Shown: positions 48,784 to 58,478 of the stretch, in pieces | Position numbering within the stretch: position 1 is the first letter of the stretch | Layout: every line of letters starts with the position of its first letter | Source: Phymatolithon calcareum | Lineage: Eukaryota > Rhodophyta > Florideophyceae > Hapalidiales | Length of the DNA stretch: 64,000 nt | Assembly: GCA_977006965.1 (NCBI GenBank) | Contig: OZ345355.1 | Coordinates: 558,001-622,000 of the forward strand | Reading direction: 5' to 3' | Notes under the pieces: model-generated | What the model was told of the DNA's origin: nothing | The model's database searches: none | The model's input: the letters and a program-made list of their open reading frames with translations, nothing else | Made by a program: the position numbers and the translations under genes

Positions 48784-48869
48784 GATGGGCTAGAGTAGCT
48801 GCTTCGTGGAGGCACTTCTTGAGTTTTTCGAACGCTTTGAGTTCAGCTTCACCGATATCAACTGTGGTC

Positions 48870-50319
48870 AGCTAAACTTTGGCGACAGTATTTTTCGTCC
48901 GACGTGTGGACCTAAAGTAAAACCTCTCCAAAGAGGAAAGATGAGGAGCGACAGTGCGAACGTAGTCCGGCATTTTGCTGCGCATCCAGTTGGACATGCG
49001 GACGAATTGTTGAAGATCAGCTCCGTTCTTAGGAGCAGGCATGCGTACAAGAGCATCAAGACGAGCGGGATCAAGTTTGATACCATCCTTGCTTATGATG
49101 CGCCCTCACCACTTGATTACCAGAAGAAAGAGATTACGGAGCTTTAGACAGGCTTGGCGGCAGATTACAAAACGTTTTAGAAAAACATGTAGGAGCTCTG
49201 CAGCTGATTTGCAGTTAAACAAACGGCCATACAGCCGTTTCAAGATATAGTCACGAAGCGGAAGGCAAAGCTGCTGAATTGAGCTCTGAAAGTTTGAAGT
49301 CGCATTTGTCTGGCCATGTAACACACGTGTTGGAGTAGAAACGATATCAGGAGTTATAAAACTCTGACATTCTTGTGATCCTCGTCCAAATCCAGCTGCC
49401 AATAGTCGCCGCAAAGATCAATGCTTGTATAGCAAGCGTCCCCAATGAGCTCGCTGGTCACTGCTTCCAGGTTGGCATTTGCCACATATGTTGCACATTC
49501 TGGCTTTTCACTGGACGGAGGTTGACCGTGAACCGATATTCTTCTGGCCCTTTATTTGGAACGAGCAAAGGGGCACATGCCCACTGACTGCTATTATTGG
49601 GGCGTATGAGTCCAACGTGAAGCAGCTTATCTTCTGTAAGAATGTGACCTGAGGTGGTGAATAGCGACGAACTTTGACGCGCACCGGCTTAATGTCGTCT
49701 TTTAGTCTTATTTGCAAGGCAGGCACAGATGCAGGAGGATCAGCTCCCATTTTTGTTAGGAAAATGTCCACGTATTCCGTCACAAGGTCTCGAAACTGCT
49801 CGTGAAGGTGATCTGGTAGGCCACTGCTGAATGCGTTCGAAATCATGTCTTCCAAATGCTGTAACGTTTCAGGGGTATTTTCGTTTCCAAACTCGAGATC
49901 TGCATCATCGGGAGTAAGGTCGTCATGAGGCACGTCACCGTAACAAATTGGTGATATTGCACGCGGGTCTTTGGTAATTGGCAAAGATACAGAGTTTTCG
50001 TGCAAGATTAGATCTTCAGAGTACTCGTCATCGTTTTAGATTGACTTCATCTCCTCTGTTTCATCGTCTGCAGAAAGCAAAAGACGGGCAAGTCTGCCTG
50101 GATGAGTAAGAGGAGCTAGCTCTTCACCGTTCGATCAAAAAACCAAAAGTAGGAAAAATCTTGATCATGGAACTGCGCTAGTACGGCTGTAAGAGGAGCG
50201 TCTAAAATAAATCCATTAGCAAAAAGAACTGGCCTGTCGATAACAATCTCGTTCATATCCTCATCGAAAACAAGATATTCGACGTTGCGGAGACGGAAAG
50301 TTCCTTCAGATATGAACAT
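48870..50319 (-). pseudogene. Gypsy protease-linker and reverse transcriptase remnant
   Basis: The frame 50319-50116 (FRLRNVEYLVFDEDMNEIVI then DRPVLFANGF) fits the segment after the protease. The frame 50005-49508 ends in LKDDIKPVRVKVRRYSPPQ, the usual entry to gypsy reverse transcriptase. The fingers follow as WACAPLLVPNKGPEEYRFTV then NLRPV. Other frames hold TPTRVLHGQTNATSNFQSS and, at the connection domain, IISKDGIKLDPARLDAL with DLQQFVRMSNWM. The YxDD palm is not preserved in a readable frame. Confidence 0.78.
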
Positions 50320-50330
50320 AGTTGTAGAGA

Positions 50331-51300
50331 TCCTCGCCTTAGAGCGAGCATTGAAAACTTTGGGAGATTGGCTTTAAATTTCCCTGAGCCTGGATCGGGA
50401 CCAGCTGTCTGCAACTCGAAATACTGAGAGTCAGTATGCAGCGCACTTACGCGTGCCTTGGCAGCTGCAGCAGCTTTCTTCTCTTCCAGATACTTTGCCA
50501 GGAAGTCTGCTTTTTAAACATCGATAGACATAGCACATTCCTTTATAAGATCGCGTTTATTGCACCTTGGATTGAGACATTTTGGATATTGTCTCTGATT
50601 CTCGTTTCTCTGTGGTGGAGTACAATTGGTTGTTCCGTGAGAGTGTGTTGGTGAACCTGCAATTCTGTTCGCAGGTCGTGCTGACGGTGTAATTGGCGTG
50701 CTCGCACCTGTCTTCTTGCTCAATACAGAATTGTTGTCGAAAGACTTTGTATCCGTTTTCTGTGCGTATGAATCGGGGCGAACTCCTCACAAGCAATAGC
50801 TTTCATCACATGTTTGTAAAAATTCGTTCAGTCCTTACGCAGGGCTTGAGAAGTATAGAATACCACCCTAAGTTAGGGTCCCTAGCAAACAGTTATTGAA
50901 TTCGCGGAGCTGATGTCGCAACCTTCGGCTTGCAAGACCGCTCATTTGTGACTGCACTTTATCGGACACGAATCACTAGGAAGGAAACCCGTTGACCTAC
51001 TGGAAGCTGCATCTATTTCCTGCCGGGCTTCATATGTCGACGGACTGCTACTCTTGCTTCCTCTGAAGGACAGACACTCCAAAGAGGACAGCGCATGGAC
51101 TACCGAGCACCCAACTAGCTCTTAACCATGTTTCGGGCTGTGGACAAGTAAGGACTGCTCGCAACCTGAAATAATCGCTTGGCACAGGACAGGGGAGTAA
51201 TTATCCGCCTCTAGGTCCGGAAGGATTCCAGAGGCGAGTTGTTGTACCCCATTGAATCGTGTTACACCAACAAAAAAAGAAACTCATCTTTCCAAATAAT
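50331..51300 (-). other. Possible gag-side debris of the gypsy element
   Basis: Continuing upstream of pol on the minus strand, one frame (about 50520-50400) reads FLAKYLEEKKAAAAAKARVS, and 50796-50557 gives a short Cys-containing frame. These could belong to the gag-protease part. No LTR or primer-binding site was identified. Confidence 0.3.
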
Positions 51301-51309
51301 CCAGCAAAA

Positions 51310-51400
51310 CCTCTTCGCACTTGGAAAGTTTCCCCAAGCGTCAGCAGATGAGTTGATAACTTCTAAATTGAAAACAATTTTTCTTTCTTTCCTCCTCTGC
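51310..51400 (+). mobile_element. nLTR-7 3' end fragment with (CTTT)n tail
   Basis: CCCCAAGCGTCAGCAGATGA then GTTGATAACTTCTAAATTG, followed by CTTTCTTTCCTCC, matches the nLTR-7 3' UTR in plus orientation. Confidence 0.5.
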
Positions 51401-51514
51401 CGTCGGCTTACACTGCAGTGCGCCAGAACAGTAAAATGATTAGAACTTCTAGAGGGAAATGTCAAGTATGTAGCTGATCCGTGGCCTACAGCTCGTCTTG
51501 ATTATACTTTAGAA

Positions 51515-51600
51515 AGAAAGAAAGATATTACTATTGTGTTACCAACGCACCTACAGACGCTTGGAGGAACACTTCTGAAGAGCCACACGGACTCATTCGG
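51515..51600 (-). mobile_element. nLTR-7 3' end fragment, minus strand, (CTTT)n tail
   Basis: GAAAGAAAGAAAGATATTAC then GTTACCAACGCACCTACAGA and CGCTTGGAGG are the reverse complement of the nLTR-7 3' UTR and tail. Confidence 0.55.
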
Positions 51601-52296
51601 GTCTCAAAGGCTCCATTTGAAGAAAAGCAGCAAAGTGAGCAAAATTCTAAAACTACCTCATATCTCAAAAAAGTGATCTCGAGTGGGAAAGTCATTTCGC
51701 TTCCCGTCTCGCATCCAATCTTTTCGCTTTTCCTCTTTGGAGACGCACGGGGGGGAGGGAGCTTGCGAAGTCCCTCGTCGTCTCTGCGCCGAAGCGCTAT
51801 GGTCGAGTTTACCGACTTTACGATTCTGCCGTGCCGTGCGGCGATCCACGCGGGGGGAGTTTTCTCGTCTGCTCGGATCGCCTTGGGGCGAGTTTAGCGA
51901 TTTCCCGGGTCGATTATATTTTGGACTGTTCACGGTCTAGCAAGGACTCATTAAAAATTTCCATTCAGAAACTCTCAAACTAGCACTACAACCTATAGGA
52001 ACGTATTCGCGCTGCGGTGGCTCAGCCTGGCGACGATGGGCGTTAATATTGCTTGGTTTTATAACATGACAAGAATCGCTATCTTCAAATTTGTGACATT
52101 TTCGCTAAATAAGTGAGCAACAATCTTGATGGTGAATAAGTGCGGCGCTAGGCTCAAAAGATTCTGACGTCACGTTAGTAAGAAAAGCTCGAGAGAGGAG
52201 AGAGAAGAAAAGAGGGGGAGAGACTAGATAGAAAGAGGAGGAAAGAAAGGCAAGCCAACAAAATCCCAGTAGATATCACACAGAGTTAGAGTGTAG
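51601..52296. other. No gene recognised
   Basis: GC-rich block at about 51680-51900 with overlapping ORFs on both strands and no motif. A purine-rich tract lies at about 52190-52255. Confidence 0.35.
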
Positions 52297-52693
52297 ATGT
52301 CCGAGTCGTCCTCCGATGGCGACCTTGGCTTGGCCGTCGACCTTGAGATGAACGCACGAAATATAGAAAGGGGAACTTGTACAGGATTTTATCCTTGCTA
52401 GATTGCACAATGAAGCGGTTGCAGTCAAGAAGGGTTGGGACGATGTTATCTTCCGGCGGCGACCTAGGATTGGCCGTAAACCTTGAAAGGGAAAGGGAAA
52501 CATAAACTCGATAGTCTCCGTGCTGGCTTTCATGGCGAAAGTTGCGAACAAGAAAGGTGGGAAGAACTCCGACTTCGCGTGGTCAAAGAGACTGTTAGGC
52601 GAACAATGCGCGTGCTTCATCTCAGCAATCGAGCTGAAATCCGAAGAACTCCCCTCTTTCCTTTTCTCAGAGGAAAGAACTAGCTACCTTGTA
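52297..52693 (+). pseudogene. Decayed coding sequence of unknown family
   Basis: From ATG 52297 the frame reads MSESSSDGDLGLAVDLEMNA then RNIERG. After a small frameshift near 52378 it continues VQDFILARLHNEAVAVKKGW then DDVIFRRRPRIGRKP, a TGA, and in the same frame KGKGNINSIVSVLAFMAKVA and further to LLGEQCACFISAIELKSEEL, ending LVY-stop at about 52693. The protein-like composition across about 130 residues with one shift and one stop argues for a once functional exon. It could be the N-terminus of a transposase or of a host gene. I do not recognise the family. Confidence 0.45.
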
Positions 52694-52699
52694 TACTAA

Positions 52700-53138
52700 A
52701 ACTTACGCGAAAGACAGGGATACGGCAGAAAGACACACGAGAGACACGTGTGTCGCGATATTCAGAAGGTTTGGACGATACAGTTGAGTTTTTACTCTTT
52801 TGTTTTTTGGGTGCTTCTTTCACTTTTCAACTCTTAGCGACTTACTCGTATACTCAGAGAATAACCTAAAGCTTTCTCTGTCAATCCAGAATCATGGGTA
52901 GCATGATTTCGCATGACCCACGTTGCATCAACTCAATATACCAAGCAAATTATCAAACCAAACGTGCTATCACAATTAAATTTTTGAAGGGCCGCCGTAC
53001 TCTTGACATGTCATCAATCTTTGATCACCGTCAAAGACAAACCGCCAACTTCCGAGATACGTTGTCTTGTAAACACGGCAAGCATGAGACAGCGAACACA
53101 CGCTATCATCACGGAGCGCATCCTTGCATTGCAAAACT
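52700..53138. other. No gene recognised (downstream of copia relic)
   Basis: Lies directly 3' of the copia RNase H relic on the minus strand, where its polypurine tract and LTR would be expected. I could not recognise an LTR end. Confidence 0.35.
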
Positions 53139-53716
53139 TCAATACGCCTCCTCAATGCTAGGGCTCGCGACGAGTCCAAGCCCCTTGGAAAACTTGTGCG
53201 AAATCGACGGTAACGACTTTGTGAAAATATCTGCCGTCATGTCTGCAGTTCCGACGTACTTGAATAGCAACATTTCTTTCCCGACGTGATCCTGAATGAA
53301 TACGTACTTGACATTGATGTCCTTAGATCTTCCATGGTACCCGGACCGCTTAGAAACTGTGATAGTGTACTGGTTGTCCATGTACAAGGTCACTTCGGCA
53401 ACTTGTTAGTTGAGATCGTAGACGAGCTTGCGCACCCAGCACATCTCGCGATATGCACCGTTATTGGCACCAATTCGGCTTCATTCAAGGAGAGGGAAAT
53501 GACGTTTTGACGCTTGCTGGCCCAGCTAATTAGCGCGCGTCCAACGTACACTGCAAATTCGGATATCGATGGACGGTCATCGAGGTTTGCCCACTCTGCA
53601 TCACTGTATCCGTATAGCGTCGGCTCCTTGTCCATGTTGAATTTCAGCTTCCAATGTTTACAATACCGATACGCGTAAGTGCAAATATGCACTGTGTGTG
53701 TACCAGAGTAGTGCAA
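53139..53716 (-). pseudogene. Ty1/copia RNase H relic
   Basis: Two minus-strand frames. The first (53716-53390) reads LYGYSDAEWANLDDRPSISE, VGRALISWASKRQNVISLSL and NEAELV. These are the GYSDADWA, ISW-SK-Q and LS-EAE blocks of copia RNase H. The second (53393-53139) gives LYMDNQYTITVSK, YHGRSKDINVKYVFIQD and VGTADMTADIFTKSL, the end of the same domain with the ADIFTK motif. The upstream reverse transcriptase is missing, and the sequence is cut at about 53720. A frameshift separates the two halves. Dead fragment. Confidence 0.85.
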
Positions 53717-53719
53717 CTC

Positions 53720-55264
53720 TCACCGTATTTGGGCAATCATACATTATTTTATGTGTTCTTAGAGCCTCTTATTGGCCCGTTGCACACTAATGGTGCAATA
53801 GGATTATAGAAATACGTGTGTTGGTTTTCTGCTTCCATCGCCAAGTTCTTAGCTCCCTAAGGGCCGCATCAGTAGACATTTCGGGAAATATATAGAGCAT
53901 CCCTCTCTTCGAGCGGCGCCTCGGAGAAAGAGAGGGGAGTTACCTTGGCGTAACCGATCTTGGAGTGAACACATCATGCCGAATCAGCTTTATTCCTTAA
54001 CGGTTGGTAGATCACAATTCATTGCGCGCCCACGACGACTGACCCCTCTTGCACGTCCGTGACAATCATCGCCGGGTGATTGTCTGTTCTTTCTCCTTCC
54101 TGTGGAAGTATCTCGCACGTGAGCAAAAACTCTTCAGGAGTTGTGACCCTCTTGGAGCCAACGGCGCGTCGTAGAGACCTTGGTCTCGGGACCCTTCGAC
54201 AGTCGTTTAGCGCGGCTATAACATTGGCAAGCTTTGCTTTCTTGGCTCAACGGCACTGTGCGTGTACAAAGTTCTCCAGAAAGAACAGAAGGACCAGACA
54301 GGCAAAATGTTAACTATCTTGCCATGATAGTTAGCTATCGCCCCACAGAAACTTCTTTACAAGAAGTGTGTGAAGCCGCGATCGTAAGGGTTCTCTAACT
54401 ATCTACCCTTGACCCGCCAGGACTGTTGCTACAGGCTTCGTTTCTATCTGAAACTTCTTGATGCGTTTGTTTGACATACGCTTCTCCTCTGAAGTTACTG
54501 GTGAGATTTCCGTATTCTAGGATACATGTTTTCTTGTTTCATACCAACTTGAGTGACGAAACCAATTCCCAGTGTTCTGGACTGTTGTTCATTTGGTGTT
54601 GTTTTCGTGTCTATAGACTCGATTTACGACCCAGCCGGCTCGTTTTGAGTTGTGGCACTACTATAGCGTCTCTCGTGTTGCTCACCCGATATGATGAATG
54701 TGCGTATCTTCTTCTCCACAAAGAACATCAGGGCGACGACCACGTCCTTTAGGTGATGATTGTAGCATAGTCCTAAGGTTCTTGGAGATGCGATGACATG
54801 GAACAGGCTATCGAACATCTTGAACTCTATGAATTCGGTAATGAGCGACGTTATTGTTCCGGTGACACGAACATACTCAGAAAAGAATGGCATCTACGTT
54901 TCTTCTTATGTAAGTACGTAGCGGGCGACCTTTAATTGCGGCTTATTGCCGGACGAACGTACTGATTAGAGAATGTCAGGTATCATAATTGCGTTATATA
55001 CATCTAGTTTTCGGCTGATGTAAATCTTGTACGTAACGAAAGGCCATTAATTGCGGTAGCAAGCCAGGCAACCGTACTCATCAGTAATAGCGTGGCACGC
55101 ACCCAGTGTACAGCTGATGTCGGTTCCACGTCATTGCAATACGAATTGAACAATCCGAACGTACTGCAATACAGATTGTAATACGTGGACGGGTTTGCAA
55201 TACAAGATATGGATTGCAGATTGCAATTAATTGGCAATGCAATGAATTTGGTTACAAGCCTGCG
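53720..55264. other. No gene recognised; TGCAATAC-rich segment
   Basis: About 1.5 kb without a gene. At 55130-55250 TGCAATAC or a close relative recurs several times, resembling the subterminal motifs of the hAT copies, but no TIR or TSD pair was found. Confidence 0.35.
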
Positions 55265-57386
55265 TATAACTCTCTGTACAAAAGCGGTGTGATGTGATTG
55301 CATTTTCGCGCCCGTTGCTCAGCTTTCCGGAGAGCTGAAAGCTTTGTATATGCTCGTCGAGCAGTTAGCCGACACTTGTCTCGCTCATGCATACTATATA
55401 GTGCATGGTTATGATATTATGATAGTATCTAGAGCACCCTGGAGTGGGGGAAAGGAGGCAATTAACTAAAACTTTGGATATCTCGCTCATATTATGCCGA
55501 GGGTTGCGTGATCTATACTATATAGTATAATCGAGAAAGCCACAAGCGCTTGTAGCTTTTATCTTATGCTCTCCGTGGTCCTATGGCCCCCAAATGTCTG
55601 CAGACGAGTTGATAACCTGTAAATAAGAACTCGCATTTCTGCTTCTTGTTCTACTTTTCTCATGCGTTAGACCATGAAATATCAAAGGACAAATGGACAG
55701 ATGAAGCCATGCTTTCAGGAGCCCAGGTCTTTCGGGACATGCGTGACGAGACCACTGTAACTTGGTCAGGATGCATCACTGGAATACTATGTGAGTCAAA
55801 CAGACTACGTCTTATTGTATTCTGGATTCTCGCCAACGGGAGGGTTTATTGCTTAGGTTTTTGTCATTCTATGATGTCAACTTCCACAAAAGTGCAGGTT
55901 GAAAGAAGGGTAAATCGCGAAATAGTGATATTGGGCTGGCATGGCAAATTCCTCAAACTCCAATCGTACCATGCTACATTTTTGCAGAGTTTTTCTGTTT
56001 GTGGAAACCAAAGTCCAAATGATTACGATTGACTGGTGTAGTTACGCATATCGCTCTGTCTCCGGAATTGCTAGCAACATGTTTAAAAAATCATATATGG
56101 TTTCGGTGAAAAAAGAACATATACATTGGAGTAGAGCCGCCATATTAGTGCACGCTGGATATATACGCCAGCACCAATGTGTAAGATGAGGATTTAGGCC
56201 GAAACTTAAGTCGCCTGTATTGTGTAAAAGATACACACAGAGCTCCTGTTGAAATTTGGAATTCAGGAGCACAGAACCTTTCCGCCTATTCAAGCAGTTC
56301 GTGCGTTTAACGCGGTAAAATACATCAACCCGCATCCAGAAGGCAGAAATCGAAAGAAAGGCTTGTAACTCGCACCGATTTGCTGCAGTTTTCGGAGTAG
56401 GCACAGCAAATTACACACATTACGAAACGGTCCGTCCTTATTCGAACATGATCGCCGACCTGAGGCTATACTATTTTTGAGGACTTTCTTCATATTGAAA
56501 TGACGTGAAAGAGACAGATGTTCGTCCAAACAATTCCTCCACGTTGCATGCCTTTTGCCTATGCTTCTTCTTTTAAAATAGACCATAGTTGTCTCAACAG
56601 GCATATTTAAAGGAACCATTATCATCTCCTACGAAGCTTGACATTATGCTAAAGCATCGCCTTTAATTCTTGATTATGGAGCGGAGTCTACAGCTAACAT
56701 ACGCTATTGACCTTCCCACACTGATGGAGAGGTGACGGGGGTGGTTTTTGATGATTTTCAACTATCCCTTTGAGTTCTATATCCTCATCTATCCGCCTAG
56801 CGCTACGATGGGTGAGTCCAAGTGTGGGTACGATATATGGAAGAAGCCTACTTGCATAAATATGGTACAGTGCCTGGCAGTCACTTTGATCCTCATCCTG
56901 TATCAGCAGGCTACGCATTTCACGTGACCGGGTTTCAAAGTTTACGAAAAAGATAGTCTTAACCCTCTCGTACTGCTACAATTGAGGTTTATTGGGACAC
57001 AGTAAAATAATTCTTTTGCGAGGCCCACGCGCATCGAAACACGTCATAGAGTATTTCCTGTCCTTCGCCATGTGTATGCGCTCGTACTGAACAAGTTTGG
57101 AGTGAGTTCGCGCAGGGTACGCGAAGCTACAAGCAAAGCCGCGATTTTCGTGTCCAAATATGCCTATTCGTTCAGATGATGTAGACAGTTAGCCGTTGCG
57201 CGTTCGGATATTATTTCAAGGTGGATGTCTTATTAAGCACAGTACCTGGACTCTTTTTTTTCGTTTTCAGAAAATCGGCTGGAAAAAAAAGATACGGGCA
57301 GTTCTACATCGAGCAAAACATTCGAATTTGGCCCCTAAACTGAGCTTTTCGGCCTGCGTGTCCTTTGCGGTTCATCTGTGTACCTA

Positions 57387-57830
57387 ATGAGCTACGATTT
57401 GACTATAAGTCATTGTGGCCTGGATGGTAAATGTGTTTTCATGATGAGAGGAGCTTTGGCAGACCACGAGAGAGCCATGTATGCTCTTAGGGCCTTCAAA
57501 ACAGAGCATTCACGATCAGTCGCCATGCAGATAGGAATGTATATCATGAAGGCTGTCGCAGATGGAGGAATGGGAGGATCAATTGAGGACTTTGTTTTGC
57601 TCTTGACACTTCTCAACCCAGAAAAACTAGAGTCATATCATGGAGCAGAGGAATACGTATCGCAGAAGGTGGTCTGGAGAGAGAGCTCCATGAATTCGAT
57701 TGGAAGGTACAGTTCTGATGTGTACCGCTGTCATTGGCGGTACATACTAGCTCGTCGCATGGGTTATGCTCGCCGTGTAGATGAAGGATCGCGCAACGGG
57801 ATATCACCGGAGATCAATAGTGCTCTTTGA
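57387..57830 (+). CDS. Unknown 147-codon ORF carried by the TTAA element
   Basis: ATG at 57387 (GTG at 57378 also in frame), stop at 57828-57830. The protein reads MSYDLTISHCGLDGKCVFMM, a helical middle (GALADHERAMYALRAFKTEH ... IGMYIMKAVADGGMGGSIED), and a basic end. I recognise no family. It lies well inside the element, on the opposite strand to the piggyBac-like remnant, and does not overlap it. It may be captured cargo, a fragment of the element's own larger gene, or chance. A length of 147 codons without a stop in this AT-balanced DNA is suggestive, not proof. Confidence 0.4.
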   Translation: MSYDLTISHCGLDGKCVFMMRGALADHERAMYALRAFKTEHSRSVAMQIGMYIMKAVADGGMGGSIEDFVLLLTLLNPEKLESYHGAEEYVSQKVVWRESSMNSIGRYSSDVYRCHWRYILARRMGYARRVDEGSRNGISPEINSAL

Positions 57831-57948
57831 GCGTACAACTAGCAAGATTCCAACTTCCATGAGTCTTAGATAGTGGACAATGCGATACTGCGCACTTTTG
57901 ACAAATCAGAGATAGAAAAACGTCCATAGTCTGGGTCTTTATTGGTGC

Positions 57949-58290
57949 CTAGTGCCTTTCCTCCACGGCATGTAGGCTATAGCGGCTTCTAAAATCCCCG
58001 AAACATAAAGGTGCCCTACAATCAGGGCATGCGACCCGCTCATACCTACACAACGAAGGAGCGCGGGGGCTCTTCAGAGCTATCCATCTTTGTGCTTCCC
58101 TTGCAGCGGACGTCCAATCCGAGAACTTTATGATGTCAAAATGTATGCGCTCTCTGTGATTCTGACGGTAAAGCTTCTGAACTGCTTCCTTCCTGTGTAC
58201 GTCACTCTCTACATTATAGATCCAACAAAACTCACTCATGCTCTGAAAAACTGCACACATAACATTCCTAAGACCGTAGTGATACGACAA
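57949..58290 (-). pseudogene. piggyBac transposase C-terminal remnant
   Basis: 113-codon frame without ATG at its upstream edge (TTG at 58290; first ATG at 58260), ending about 1 kb from the left TIR. The end of the protein, VACPDCRAPLCFGDFRSRYSL, has the cysteine pattern C-x2-C-x3-LCF of piggyBac C-terminal zinc-binding domains, preceded by a helical segment ending WIYNVES. The catalytic DDE domain is absent, so the element is non-autonomous. The assignment rests on this short motif plus the TTAA/TIR context. Confidence 0.5.
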
Positions 58291-58478
58291 ACGTAGATTA
58301 TAATGGTGCTGGGGCTCAATAACAGCGGTAAATACTCCGAAAGGTGGATTTTAAGACCCGAAATGGACTATCATTGAATTATTTTAACAATAAAATCTGC
58401 AAGAAGTATCCAAAAAATAAGAATGACCCAAACAGGACAGATTTGTCCAGAAAAGGATGTGCAGTACGAGAGGGTTAA

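Larger units (their letters stand above)
46250..50330 (-). mobile_element. Decayed Ty3/gypsy LTR retrotransposon (pol region), minus strand
   Basis: Order on the minus strand: post-protease segment and linker (50319-49700), reverse transcriptase (about 49660-48900), RNase H start (about 48180-48020), integrase zinc-binding and catalytic core (about 47600-46800), and a chromodomain-like end (46467-46252). This is the Ty3/gypsy order. LTRs were not identified. Many stops and frameshifts, and an nLTR-7 insertion at 48209-48783, show that it is dead. Confidence 0.85.
56963..58474. mobile_element. TTAA-flanked 1512-bp piggyBac-like element in copy B
   Basis: TTAA at 56959-56962 and 58475-58478, and a single TTAA at the same place in copy A (35575-35578). 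Perfect 14-bp TIRs are CCCTCTCGTACTGC and its reverse complement. TTAA targeting with CCC-starting TIRs is the hallmark of the piggyBac superfamily. Inside are an unknown plus-strand ORF and a minus-strand ORF resembling a piggyBac C-terminus. Confidence 0.93.

Noticed and set aside
51658-51940. Overlapping GC-rich ORFs on both strands
   Set aside because: No motif, no repeat relationship, and both strands open equally, as expected for GC-rich non-coding DNA.
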